Source: JASHPR01 sp963795055 (GTDB taxonomy: Bacteria > Actinomycetota > Actinomycetes > Streptosporangiales > Streptosporangiaceae). From it: 64,000 nucleotides of DNA. The position numbers and the translations under genes are program-made. The notes beneath the pieces were generated by a model. It had not been told where the DNA came from and did not search any database. It saw only the letters and a list, made by a program, of their open reading frames with translations. The stretch covers positions 62,001 through 126,000 of the forward strand of contig CAWCGJ010000044.1 of the NCBI GenBank assembly GCA_963795055.1. Direction: 5' to 3'. Shown piece by piece: positions 10,815-19,649 of this stretch; positions within the stretch are counted from its first letter, which is position 1; the number at the start of each line of letters is the position of its first letter.

Positions 10815-12470
10815 ATGCGCCGCAACGGGAAGCCACCGGGCGCCGGGGCCGCCGCGGCCCGGTCCGGGCGGGCCGGGCGCCTGTCGCAGCAGGCGGTTGA
10901 GGAACCGCAGCCGGTCGCTGGCGACCTGCCGGCCCCCGCCGGGCCGCCTCCGCCGGAGGAACCGCAGGACGGTAAGGCCCAGCCGGGCGACGGGATCGCG
11001 CGGGAGGCCAAGAGCGGTCCGGCCCGGTCTGGGCGGCCGGAAGGCGCCGGGCCGAATGACCGGGTGCCGTGGCTGATCGCGCTGGCGGTCTTCGCGACCT
11101 ACCTCCCGATCTCGGTGTTCCGCTACCTGCGCCTCGACCCGACCTCGTGGGACCTGGGCATCTTCACCGAGTACGTCAAGCAGTACGCCCACCTGCACGC
11201 GCCGATCGTGGACATCAGGGGCGCCGGCTACAACCTGCTCGGGGATCATTTCCACCCGATCGTCGCGCTGATCGCCCCGTTCTTCCGGGTCTTCCCCACC
11301 CCGGTCACGCTGCTCGTGGCGCAGGCCCTGCTGGCCGCGGTGTCCGTCATCCCGGTCAGCCGCGCCGCCGCGGACCTGCTCGGAACCGGCGCGGGCCGTG
11401 CGATAGGCGCCGCGTACGGGTTCTCCTGGGGCCTGCAGCAGATGGTCAACTACGACTTCCACGAGATCGCCTTCGCGGTGCCGCTGCTGGCGTGCTCGTT
11501 GTCCGCGCTGATCCGGGGGCGGACCCGGGCCGCGGTGTGGTGGGCGCTGCCGCTGGTCTTCGTCAAGGAGGACCAGGGGTTCACGGTCGCGGCGATCGGG
11601 CTCATCATCGCGCTGGCCTACAAGCGGCCGCGGGCCGGGCTGCTGCTCACCGTCTGGGGCCTGGCCTGGTCGCTCCTGGCCATCCTCGTGATCATCCCGC
11701 ACTTCAGCCCGACCCACGACTACATGTACTGGAGCAACGGCGGCGGGGTCAGCCCGGTCGGCGGACACCCGTCGGTCACCGGGCTGATCCGGCAGCTGGC
11801 CACCGGGTGGCCGACGAAGCTGCCCACCCTGGTCCTGATCCTGCTGCCCACCGCGTTCCTCTCGCTGTGGTCGCCGCTGGTGCTCGCCGCCGTGCCCAGC
11901 CTGCTGCTGCGGTTCGTCGGGACCAACCCCTACTACTGGGGCACGGACTGGCACTACAACGCGACCGTGATGCCGATCGTGTTCATCGCCGCGATCGACG
12001 GGATGGCCCGGATCCGCGCCTCGCGGTCGGCCGGCGAGCCGGGTCGGCTGTCCAGCCTCCTGGAACGCAACGGGGCGCCGCTGATGCTGGGCGTCGCCGC
12101 GGCCCTGGCCTTCCAGTTCCCGCTGAGCCAGCTGTGGTCGCCGCAGACCTACAGCCTCGGCCCGCACGTGGCCGCCGCCCGGGCGGCGATGGCCCAGGTG
12201 CCGGACGGGGCCACGGTCGCGACCGACCTCGACCTGCTGGCGCCGCTCGCGGCCCGGACCGACACGTTCTGGCTCGGCAATGAAGACAAGAACCCCGCCA
12301 CCAAGTACGTCGTGTTCGACACGGCCAGCACCGACTGGCCGGCCACCAACTGGTCGCCGACTCAGGTCCGGACCTTCGTGGACGGCCTGTGGCACAACCG
12401 CGTGCCCTACCGTCAGATCTACGTCAACGATGGCGTCTACGTCTTCATCAGGTCCGGGCCGGGCGGGTAA
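10815..12470 (+). CDS. DUF2079 multi-pass membrane protein
   Basis: Residues 1 to about 80 are Pro/Gly/Arg-rich and probably cytoplasmic. About ten hydrophobic segments follow, starting at VPWLIALAVFATYLPISV. SWDLGIFTEYVKQY and the conserved DHFHPIVALIAPFF are features of the DUF2079 family, a group related in layout to GT-C glycosyltransferases; no enzymatic activity is established. I chose the ATG at 10815 because AGGGA lies 9 nt upstream and codon bias changes there. The frame also opens at 10611, giving 619 residues. The next gene is another large membrane protein 87 nt away on the same strand, which suggests a shared role in the envelope. Confidence 0.8.
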   Translation: MRRNGKPPGAGAAAARSGRAGRLSQQAVEEPQPVAGDLPAPAGPPPPEEPQDGKAQPGDGIAREAKSGPARSGRPEGAGPNDRVPWLIALAVFATYLPISVFRYLRLDPTSWDLGIFTEYVKQYAHLHAPIVDIRGAGYNLLGDHFHPIVALIAPFFRVFPTPVTLLVAQALLAAVSVIPVSRAAADLLGTGAGRAIGAAYGFSWGLQQMVNYDFHEIAFAVPLLACSLSALIRGRTRAAVWWALPLVFVKEDQGFTVAAIGLIIALAYKRPRAGLLLTVWGLAWSLLAILVIIPHFSPTHDYMYWSNGGGVSPVGGHPSVTGLIRQLATGWPTKLPTLVLILLPTAFLSLWSPLVLAAVPSLLLRFVGTNPYYWGTDWHYNATVMPIVFIAAIDGMARIRASRSAGEPGRLSSLLERNGAPLMLGVAAALAFQFPLSQLWSPQTYSLGPHVAAARAAMAQVPDGATVATDLDLLAPLAARTDTFWLGNEDKNPATKYVVFDTASTDWPATNWSPTQVRTFVDGLWHNRVPYRQIYVNDGVYVFIRSGPGG

Positions 12471-12557
12471 GGGCGGCCCGGGCCGGGCCAGCGCGGGCTG
12501 GGCGAAGGCAGCCTGGGCGGGTAGAAGAAGGTACGGGCGGGCGAGAAAGGAGTCCCG

Positions 12558-14336
12558 TTGGCGCGAGTCTTGCCGACGACCGCGTCGCCGCCGGAACCGG
12601 CGGCGCGCGGGCGCTGGCACGGGCGCGGCAACGGCTGGGCCTACGCCCTGGTCCTGGCCTGCTACCTGCTGGCCGCGGTGGCCGTGACGTGGCGGCTGTG
12701 GGCCGACCCGGCCTCACACACGGTCGCGGGCAACCCCAACGACGCCGACCTGTTCGCCTGGTTCCTGCGCTACGACGCCACCGCGGTGGCGCACGGCAGG
12801 CTGCCCGCGCTGGTCACCGCGGCCATGAACGCGCCGCAGGGCATCAACGTGATGTGGAACACCTCCCTGCTGCTGCCGGGTGTCCTGCTCACGCCGGTGA
12901 CGCTGCTGCTCGGCCCGCAGACCGCGCTGACCGTGCTGATGACCGCCGGCTTCGCGGGCTCGGCGGCGAGCCTGTTCTGGGTGCTGCGGCGCTGGGAGGT
13001 CAGCATCGGCGCCGCGGCCCTGGCCGGGGCCGTCTACGGTTTCTCTCCCGCCCTGCTGCAGGCCTCCATCGGGCACTACAACCTCCAGTTCGCCGTGCTC
13101 CCGCCGCTGATCGTCGACGCGGGCCTGCGCCTGTGCCTGCGTTCGCAGGCCCCGGTGCGCGACGGCATCCGCCTCGGCCTGCTGGCCACGGCGCAGCTGT
13201 TCTCCGGGGAGGAACTGCTGCTGCTCAGCGGGATCGCCGGGCTGCTGATGCTGGCGGTGCTCGCGGCCGGGCAGCCGCGGGCCGTGCCCGCCCGGCTCCG
13301 CCCGGCCGCGGCCGGCCTCGGGGTCGCGGCGGGGCTCACGCTGCTGCTGGCCGGCTACGCGCTATGGGTGCAGTTCTTCGGCCCGCTGACCCAGCGGGGC
13401 AGTTCGTTCACCCCGGACTTCTTCAAGAACGACCTGGCCTCCTTCGTGACCCCGTCCGGGTACCTGCTGTTCCACACGGCCGCCAGCGCCGCGGCCGCCG
13501 CCCGGTACCAGGGCGGGCCGCCGGAGTACCTCGGCTACCTGGGCTGGCCGCTGCTGGCGGTCCTGGCCGCGGGCCTGCTGGCGTTCTGGCGGCAGCCGGC
13601 CGTCCGCGCCACCGGCGTGGCCCTGGCCGTGCTGGGACTGCTGTCCCTCGGTGCCCATCCCCTGATCAACGGGACCGTGCACCCGGGCGTCACCCTGCCC
13701 TGGCGCTGGCTGGAGTCCATCCCCGTGCTCGGCTCGGCGCTGCCGGACCGGATGTCGATCATCGCGGACGGGCTGGCCGCCGCCCTGCTGGCGTTCTGCA
13801 TCGACCTGGTACGGGTGCGGTCGGCCTCGGTCCGCTGGCTGGCAGCGGGGGCCACGGCGGTGGCGGTCCTCGCCTGCCTGCCGCTCGTCCCGCGGCCGCT
13901 CCCGGCGGCGTCCGCGGCGCGGCTCCCGGCGGGCTGGTCCGCGGCCTTCGCCGCGCTGCGCCTGCCGGCGCAGGCGCGCGTCCTGGTCGTCCCGGTCCCG
14001 ACCGCGACCCAGACCGACGTGCTGCGCTGGCAGGCCGACACCGGTGATCCGGCCCAGCTGGTCGGCGGCTACTTCGTCGGGCCCGCGTGGAACGGGCTGG
14101 CCTACATCGAGGGCAACGGCGTGGCCGTCACCGCCCAGTACCTCGACGAGCTCTGGTCGGGCGGCCGGGTCCCGCAGGCTCCGCCGCGGGCACAGGTAGA
14201 GGCTGACCTGCGCACCTGGCAGCCGGCCGCCGTCGTGGCCGTGACCAGCCCCGGCTCCCCGCTGGCGCGGTATCTGGAAGGATGGTTCGGACGGCCGGCC
14301 ATAAGTTCCGGTGACGTCCTGGCCTGGCGCAGGTAA
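12558..14336 (+). CDS. Polytopic membrane protein, GT-C glycosyltransferase-like
   Basis: A 592-residue protein with about ten to twelve transmembrane helices, starting YALVLACYLLAAVAVTW, and a soluble C-terminal domain of about 160 residues. The first extracytoplasmic loop contains GNPNDADLFAWFLRYDATA. A conserved acidic pair in that position is typical of GT-C enzymes that use lipid-linked sugars. The TTG start has GAAAGGAG 7 nt upstream. It probably forms a pair with the preceding DUF2079 gene. The exact family is not recognised, so a sugar-transferase role is an inference from topology and the loop motif. Confidence 0.7.
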   Translation: MARVLPTTASPPEPAARGRWHGRGNGWAYALVLACYLLAAVAVTWRLWADPASHTVAGNPNDADLFAWFLRYDATAVAHGRLPALVTAAMNAPQGINVMWNTSLLLPGVLLTPVTLLLGPQTALTVLMTAGFAGSAASLFWVLRRWEVSIGAAALAGAVYGFSPALLQASIGHYNLQFAVLPPLIVDAGLRLCLRSQAPVRDGIRLGLLATAQLFSGEELLLLSGIAGLLMLAVLAAGQPRAVPARLRPAAAGLGVAAGLTLLLAGYALWVQFFGPLTQRGSSFTPDFFKNDLASFVTPSGYLLFHTAASAAAAARYQGGPPEYLGYLGWPLLAVLAAGLLAFWRQPAVRATGVALAVLGLLSLGAHPLINGTVHPGVTLPWRWLESIPVLGSALPDRMSIIADGLAAALLAFCIDLVRVRSASVRWLAAGATAVAVLACLPLVPRPLPAASAARLPAGWSAAFAALRLPAQARVLVVPVPTATQTDVLRWQADTGDPAQLVGGYFVGPAWNGLAYIEGNGVAVTAQYLDELWSGGRVPQAPPRAQVEADLRTWQPAAVVAVTSPGSPLARYLEGWFGRPAISSGDVLAWRR

Positions 14337-14389
14337 CCGCTAAGTTACCCAACGGTAGGATTGCGGCCTTAATCGTCGCCGGCGTCGGC

Positions 14390-14395
14390 GTACAC
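14390..14395 (+). promoter_or_regulatory. Probable -10 element (TACACT) for etfD
   Basis: TACACT lies 26 bases before the start of the Fe-S oxidoreductase gene, leaving a short leader with GGGAGG as ribosome site. A weak TTAATC could be the -35 element, 16 bases upstream. Confidence 0.4.
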
Positions 14396-14421
14396 TGGCC
14401 AACCTGCACCGGGAGGTCACC

Positions 14422-16668
14422 TTGGCCCTGCGCATCATCGTCGGACTCGTCCTGACCGCGGCCGCGGCCGTGCTGGCCGGCCGCAGGCTGTGGTGGCTCT
14501 ACCGGATCAGCCAGTCCGGCCAGCCCGCGCCGGAGCGGATCCAGGCGGTCAGGGAGCACCCCGGCCGGGACGCCGAGACGCAGGCCACCGAGGTGTTCGG
14601 GCAGCGCAAGCTGCTCCAGTGGTCGGTTCCCGGCATCGCCCACTTCCTGACGTTCTGGGGCTTCATCATCCTGCTGCTGACGATCATCGAGGCCTACGGC
14701 GACCTGTTCAGCAAGACCTTCGCGATCCCCGGGATCGGGCACTGGGCGGCGATCGGCTTCCTGGAGGACCTGTTCGCCGTGGGGGTGCTCGTCGGCCTGG
14801 CGATCTTCACGGTCATCAGGCTGAGGAACAACCCGAAGGAGGAAGGCCGGAAGTCGCGGTTCTACGGGTCGCATACCGGCGCGGCATGGCTCGTCCTGTT
14901 CCTGATCTTCCTGGTGATAGCGACGCTGCTGATCTACCGCGGTGCGCAGATCAACACCGGGGACTTCCCGTACGCCCACGGCGCCTTCGCCTCGCAGATC
15001 GTGGGGCACTGGCTGGCCCCGCTCGGCCTGAGCGCGAACCAGGCGATCGAGACCACCTTCATCCTGCTGCAGCTGGCGGTGATCCTCGGCTTCGGGGTGT
15101 TCGTCACCTACTCCAAGCACCTGCACATCGCCATAGCCCCGCTGAACGTGCTGTTCTCCCGCCGCCCCAACGGGCTGCGCGCGCTGCAGCCGATGCGCTC
15201 GAACGGCAAGGTGCTCGACTTCGAGGAGGCCGACCCGGACACCGACGTGTTCGGCCTCGGCAAGATCGAGGACTTCACCTGGAAGGGCATGCTGGACATG
15301 GCCACCTGCACCGAGTGCGGGCGCTGCCAGTCCCAGTGCCCGGCCTGGCTCACCGGCAAGCCGCTGTCGCCGAAACTGCTGATCCTGGACCTGCGCGACC
15401 ACGCGTTCGCGAAGGCCCCGTACCTGCTGGCCGGGTCGGACGAGGCCCGGGAGAAGCTGCCGGATCCGGTGAAGGCCGAGGCGGAGCGCCCGCTGGTCGG
15501 CGACGAGGCCGCGCACGGCGTGATCGATCCCGACGTGATCTGGTCCTGCACCAACTGCGGCGCCTGCGTGGAGGAGTGCCCGGTCGACATCGAGCACATC
15601 GACCACATCACCGGCATGCGCCGGCATCAGGTGCTGATCGAGTCCGCGTTCCCCACCGAGGCGGCCTCGATGCTGAAGAACCTGGAGAACAAGGGTGACC
15701 CGTGGGGGATGGGTGAGTCCCGGCGGCTGGACTGGGCCGAGGGCCTGGACTTCGAGGTGCCGGTCGTAGACGGCCCGATCGGCGAGGACGTCGAGTACCT
15801 GTACTGGGTGGGCTGCGCCGGGTCGCTGGAGGACCGGGCCCGCAAGACCACCCGGGCGATCGCCGAGCTGCTGCACACGGCGGGGGTCTCGTTCGCGGTC
15901 CTCGGCCCGGCCGAGACGTGCACCGGCGACCCGGCGCGGCGGATGGGCAACGAGTTCGTGTACTCGATGCTGGCCCAGCAGAACATCGAGACGCTCCACG
16001 AGGCGGGAGCACGCAAGATCATCGCCAGCTGCCCGCACTGCTTCAACGCGCTCGCCAACGAGTACCCGCAGCTCGGCGGGAACTACGAGGTGGTCCACCA
16101 CACCCAGCTGCTGGCCCGGCTGGTGGCCGAGGGCAGGCTCACCCCGGTCACCCCGGTCGAGGAGAAGATCACCTATCACGACCCCTGCTTCCTCGGCCGG
16201 CACAACCGGATCTTCACCGCCCCGCGGGAGATCATGGAGCAGGTCCCGGGGGTCCGGCCGCAGGAGATGCACCGCTGCAAGGAGCGCGGGTTCTGCTGCG
16301 GCGCCGGCGGGGCGCGGATGTGGATGGAGGAGCGGATCGGCAAGCGGATCAACACCGAGCGGATCGACGAGGCGCTGGGCACCGACCCGGACACGATCTC
16401 CACGGGATGCCCGTACTGCCTGGTCATGCTCGGCGACGCGATCAGCGCCAAGAAGAGCTCCGGCGAGGCCAAGGAGTCGCTCGAGGTGGTGGACGTGGCG
16501 CAGATCCTGGCCCGCTCCGTCCGCCCGCCGGTCCCGTCCGCGGTGGCCGGGGCAGCCGGGACGGGCGGGGCGGCCGGGGTCGATGGGGTCGGCGGGGCAG
16601 CCGGGGCGGGCGGGGAAACCGCGGCCGAGCCGGCCGGGCCCGACCCGGCCGGCGGCGAGCCCGGCTGA
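14422..16668 (+). CDS. etfD: Membrane Fe-S oxidoreductase of the EtfD type
   Basis: 748 residues. The N-terminal part has about five transmembrane helices resembling a NarI-type cytochrome b domain (GIAHFLTFWGFIILLLTIIE and others). Two 4Fe-4S motifs follow, CTECGRCQSQCP and CTNCGACVEECP, then two cysteine-rich CCG domains (TGDPARRMGNE, SCPHCFNAL, HDPCFLGRHN, GFCCGAGGARMWMEE). The mycobacterial protein of this architecture, EtfD, passes electrons from electron-transfer flavoprotein to menaquinone during fatty-acid beta-oxidation, so that is the likely role here. The TTG start has GGGAGG 5 nt upstream. The last 60 residues are a Gly/Ala-rich tail without obvious function. No etfA/etfB genes are in the window. 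Confidence 0.82.
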   Translation: MALRIIVGLVLTAAAAVLAGRRLWWLYRISQSGQPAPERIQAVREHPGRDAETQATEVFGQRKLLQWSVPGIAHFLTFWGFIILLLTIIEAYGDLFSKTFAIPGIGHWAAIGFLEDLFAVGVLVGLAIFTVIRLRNNPKEEGRKSRFYGSHTGAAWLVLFLIFLVIATLLIYRGAQINTGDFPYAHGAFASQIVGHWLAPLGLSANQAIETTFILLQLAVILGFGVFVTYSKHLHIAIAPLNVLFSRRPNGLRALQPMRSNGKVLDFEEADPDTDVFGLGKIEDFTWKGMLDMATCTECGRCQSQCPAWLTGKPLSPKLLILDLRDHAFAKAPYLLAGSDEAREKLPDPVKAEAERPLVGDEAAHGVIDPDVIWSCTNCGACVEECPVDIEHIDHITGMRRHQVLIESAFPTEAASMLKNLENKGDPWGMGESRRLDWAEGLDFEVPVVDGPIGEDVEYLYWVGCAGSLEDRARKTTRAIAELLHTAGVSFAVLGPAETCTGDPARRMGNEFVYSMLAQQNIETLHEAGARKIIASCPHCFNALANEYPQLGGNYEVVHHTQLLARLVAEGRLTPVTPVEEKITYHDPCFLGRHNRIFTAPREIMEQVPGVRPQEMHRCKERGFCCGAGGARMWMEERIGKRINTERIDEALGTDPDTISTGCPYCLVMLGDAISAKKSSGEAKESLEVVDVAQILARSVRPPVPSAVAGAAGTGGAAGVDGVGGAAGAGGETAAEPAGPDPAGGEPG

Positions 16669-16683
16669 CCTAGCGAAAACCTC

Positions 16684-17343
16684 GTGGACTCCCGGCGCGC
16701 CGAGTCCTTCAGCGACGGCGTGTTCGCCGTGGCCATCACGATACTGATCTTCAACCTGCTGCCGATCGGCCGCGAAGCCCTGGACTACCGGGTGCTGGCC
16801 AGCGCGTGGCCGCAGTACGCCGCCTACGTGGTCAGCTTCATGACCATCGGCATCATGTGGACGAACCACCACACCCTGTTCGGGCACATCCGGTTCATCG
16901 ACCGGCCGCTGCTGGTGCTCAACCTGCTGCTGCTGATGGGCATCGTCGCGCTCCCGTTTCCCACGGCGCTGATCGCCGAGCACCTGACCGGCCCGAACCG
17001 GTCGGGCGGCCAGGCCGCGGCGGTGGTCTACGGCGCGGTCATGATCATGATCGCGTTCTTCTACAACGCGATCTGGTGGTACCTGAGGCTGCACGCCGGG
17101 GCACTGGGATCCCCGGCCAGCCAGCCGCTGCTGGGCGCGCGGGCCCCCGGGTTCGGCACCGGCCCGGTGCTGTCGAAGATCCCGCGGTGGGGCATCGGCG
17201 TGTTCGGCTACGCGGTCGGGACGGTGGTCGCCGGGTTCGTCTCCGCGGGCGCCGCGCTGGCCGTGTACGGGCTGCTCGCGATCTTCTACCTGTTCAACCA
17301 CCTGCCCAACGCGCCCGGGGACGAGCCGGTGCCCGGCGGCTGA
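16684..17343 (+). CDS. TMEM175-family potassium channel protein
   Basis: A 219-residue membrane protein starting at a GTG 15 nt after etfD. The first helix contains RxxxFSDGVFAVAITILI, the hallmark of the bacterial TMEM175 (DUF1211) family, whose members form tetrameric K+ channels. MWTNHHTLFGHI and about five further helices follow. It is convergent with the histidine kinase, only 2 bases apart, so transcription must end inside one of the genes. The motif makes the family assignment secure; ion selectivity is inferred. Confidence 0.88.
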   Translation: MDSRRAESFSDGVFAVAITILIFNLLPIGREALDYRVLASAWPQYAAYVVSFMTIGIMWTNHHTLFGHIRFIDRPLLVLNLLLLMGIVALPFPTALIAEHLTGPNRSGGQAAAVVYGAVMIMIAFFYNAIWWYLRLHAGALGSPASQPLLGARAPGFGTGPVLSKIPRWGIGVFGYAVGTVVAGFVSAGAALAVYGLLAIFYLFNHLPNAPGDEPVPGG

Positions 17344-17345
17344 GC

Positions 17346-18836
17346 TCAGGGCGGCGCGCCGGCGGGCAGCCAGACGCGGACCCGGGTGCCGCGGCCGGCC
17401 CAGGATTCCAGCGTGGCCTGGCCGCCGTGCGCGTGAGCGATCGCCTGGACAATCGACAGGCCCAGGCCGCTCCCGCCGGCGCCGTGGCCGTTATGGCGAT
17501 CGGGGCCGGCGCCGTCCGCGGCCGGCGGGTCGGCGCCGTCGTCCGGCTCCGCGGCACGGTGGAACCGGTCGAAGGCCCGGGCGGCGTCCTCGGCGGACAT
17601 GCCCGGCCCGGCGTCGGCCACCTCGAGCCGGACCCAGGTGGTCCCGTCGGTGCTCCCGTGGCCGTCCGGGGCGGCGAGCCGCACCATCACCGGGGTGGTC
17701 ACCGGCGTGTGCGCGCGGACGTTGCCGAGCAGGTTGGCCAGCACCTGGCGGATCCGCGCCTCGTCCACCACGGCGACCAGCCGGGGCGGCGCCTCGGCCC
17801 GCACCGGCCGCTCCGGCTCCACCGCGATCGCGTCGGCCACCGCGTCACGCACCAGGCCGGCCAGGTCGGTCTCGGTCAGGTCGAGCGAGGACGTGCGGTC
17901 CAGCCGGGCCAGCTCGAGCAGTTCGGCCACGAGCGTGCTCATCCGCTGCGCCTCCTGCTCGATCCGGCGCATCGCGTTGGGCAGCTGATCGGGGCCGAGC
18001 GCGCCCTGCCGGTACAGCTCGGCGTAGCCGCGGATGGTGGTCAGCGGGGTACGCAGCTCGTGCGAGGCGTCGGCGGCGAACTCGCGCACCTTCTGCTCCG
18101 AGCGCAGCCGCGCGCCGAACGCCTGCTGGATCCGGTCGAGCATGGTGTTGATGGCCGACCCCAGCCGGCCGACCTCGGTGCTGTCCTCCGCGTCCGCCAC
18201 GCGGGCGGTGAGATCCCCCCGGGAGGTGATCTCGTTGGCCGTGCTGGCCATCTGGTCCAGCGGCTCCAGGCCGCGGCCGATCAGCCAGCCGCCGCAGACC
18301 GCGAGCAGCGCCAGCAATGCGCCGCCCGTGATCAGCTCGACGATGATGATCCCGCTCACCTGGCTGGTCACGGTGTCGGTGGAATGGGCCACGACCAGGA
18401 CGTAGCTGCCCAAGGGCACCGTGAACCCCGCGTTGAGCAGCTGCGTGGCCCGGATCCCGCGCGCGACCGCGCGGACCTTCTTGCCGTCGGGCAGCGTCAG
18501 GGTGGTCGGCCCGCTGCGGACCCAGTCCAGGTATTCGGCCCGGGTCATCTGGCTCAGGACGTCGGAGAGCCCGTTCGCCTGGGGGCCCGGGGTGAGCACC
18601 ACGATCTGCCCGGTGCGCGCGGAGACCGCTTCGGCCAGGTAGCCGCCGGTGTTGTCGGCCAGCGCCGTGGGGCCCCGCGCCGAGGCGGCGACCAGGTCGG
18701 TGTTGAACTGGCCGCTGAGCCGGCTGGTCAGCACGGCGGTGGTGACCAGGCCCATGATGAGCAGGAAGACCGCGGTCACGCCGATCAGCAGGATGAGCAT
18801 GCGGGCGCGCAGTGACAGCCTGCGGGGGCTGGTCAT
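17346..18836 (-). CDS. Two-component sensor histidine kinase
   Basis: 496 residues. Two transmembrane segments (about 12-35 and 170-195) frame an extracytoplasmic sensor domain of about 130 residues. A HAMP linker follows, then the HisKA dimerisation domain with the phospho-acceptor His in ASHELRTPLTTIRGYAELY. The ATPase domain carries the N box (RQVLANLLGNVRAHTP), DAGPGMS and GSGLGLSIVQAIA. It would autophosphorylate and pass phosphate to the response regulator immediately upstream. Its ATG probably overlapped the regulator's stop as ATGA, although the regulator frame is disturbed in this sequence. The signal sensed is unknown. Confidence 0.93.
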   Translation of the reverse strand: MTSPRRLSLRARMLILLIGVTAVFLLIMGLVTTAVLTSRLSGQFNTDLVAASARGPTALADNTGGYLAEAVSARTGQIVVLTPGPQANGLSDVLSQMTRAEYLDWVRSGPTTLTLPDGKKVRAVARGIRATQLLNAGFTVPLGSYVLVVAHSTDTVTSQVSGIIIVELITGGALLALLAVCGGWLIGRGLEPLDQMASTANEITSRGDLTARVADAEDSTEVGRLGSAINTMLDRIQQAFGARLRSEQKVREFAADASHELRTPLTTIRGYAELYRQGALGPDQLPNAMRRIEQEAQRMSTLVAELLELARLDRTSSLDLTETDLAGLVRDAVADAIAVEPERPVRAEAPPRLVAVVDEARIRQVLANLLGNVRAHTPVTTPVMVRLAAPDGHGSTDGTTWVRLEVADAGPGMSAEDAARAFDRFHRAAEPDDGADPPAADGAGPDRHNGHGAGGSGLGLSIVQAIAHAHGGQATLESWAGRGTRVRVWLPAGAPP

Positions 18837-19569
18837 CCGGGGCCGGCCTGCCCCGCTCCGGCAGCCGGAGGCTGTAGCCCACCCCGCGCTGGGTGTGGAT
18901 CATCGGCGGGCCGAGCGGGTCCAGCTTGCGCCGCAGGTAGCTGACGTAGGTCTCCACGATCTGGGACTCGCCGGCGTAGTCCCAGCCCCAGACGTTCTCG
19001 AGCAGCTGGGCCCGGGTGAGCACCCGGCCCTGGTGCCGGAGCAGGTAGGCGAGCAGCCGGAACTCGGTGGGCGACAACTCCACGGGAACCCCCGCCCGGT
19101 GCACGGTCCAGCGTGCCTCGTCGAGCTCCAGGTCGCCGGCGCGCAGGATCCCCCCGTCGCCGTCCTCCTGATCGCCGTGGGCGCCGCGGGACGCGCGGCG
19201 CAGCACCGCGCGGACCCTGGCCACCAGGGCCTCGACGGAGAACGGCTTCGTCACGTAGTCATCGCCGCCGAGCGCTAGGCCGGTGACGGTATCCGAGGAG
19301 GTGTCCCTGGCGGTCAAGAAGATCACCGGGACGTCGTTGCCGGCCGCGCGCAGTCGGCGGCATACCTCGAAGCCGTCCAGGTCCGGCAGCATCACGTCGA
19401 GGACGATCAGGTCGGGCTGCCCGGCGTCTGCCTGCCGGAGCGCCTCCCTCCCGGTGGCCGCCGTGGTCACCGAGCAGCCGTGGAACTTCAGCGCGACCTG
19501 GACGAGCTCGCGGATATTCGGCTCGTCGTCCACGACGAGCACCTGGGGGATCTGGTCATTGTCTGTCAT
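18833..19569 (-). CDS. OmpR/PhoB-family response regulator; stop codon displaced, apparent frameshift
   Basis: A receiver domain (VLVVDDEPNIRELV; phospho-acceptor in LIVLDVMLPD; Lys in DDYVTKPF) is followed by a winged-helix DNA-binding domain (SPTEFRLLAYLLRHQGRVL, SYLRRKLDP, QRGVGYSLRLP). The domain is complete at about residue 240. The frame has no stop there and runs on through the kinase gene to 17845 as nonsense. One extra base in the G/C-rich stretch at about 18840-18860 would end it at a TGA overlapping the kinase ATG, the normal arrangement. I therefore give the end as 18833. It likely controls the membrane-anchored gene upstream, which has a direct-repeat operator. Confidence 0.85.
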
Positions 19570-19649
19570 GGGGCACCGGGGTCATTCTCGCGCGCCTGCA
19601 GGCCGCCGTGGACACCAGCCGGGACCGTATCAGCTCCCGGCGCCGGTGG

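Noticed and set aside
10569..12620. 683-codon open frame on the minus strand
   Set aside because: It is the complement of the DUF2079 gene. The product is an Arg/Gly/Gln-rich string with no domain, typical of antisense frames in GC-rich DNA.
14128..17301. 1057-codon open frame on the minus strand
   Set aside because: It lies opposite etfD and the TMEM175 gene, both with clear motifs; the product has no recognisable domain.
17845..18832. 335-codon C-terminal extension of the response regulator
   Set aside because: It is out of phase with the histidine kinase, which has all its motifs, and reads as His/Arg/Pro-rich nonsense. A lost base at the junction explains it better.
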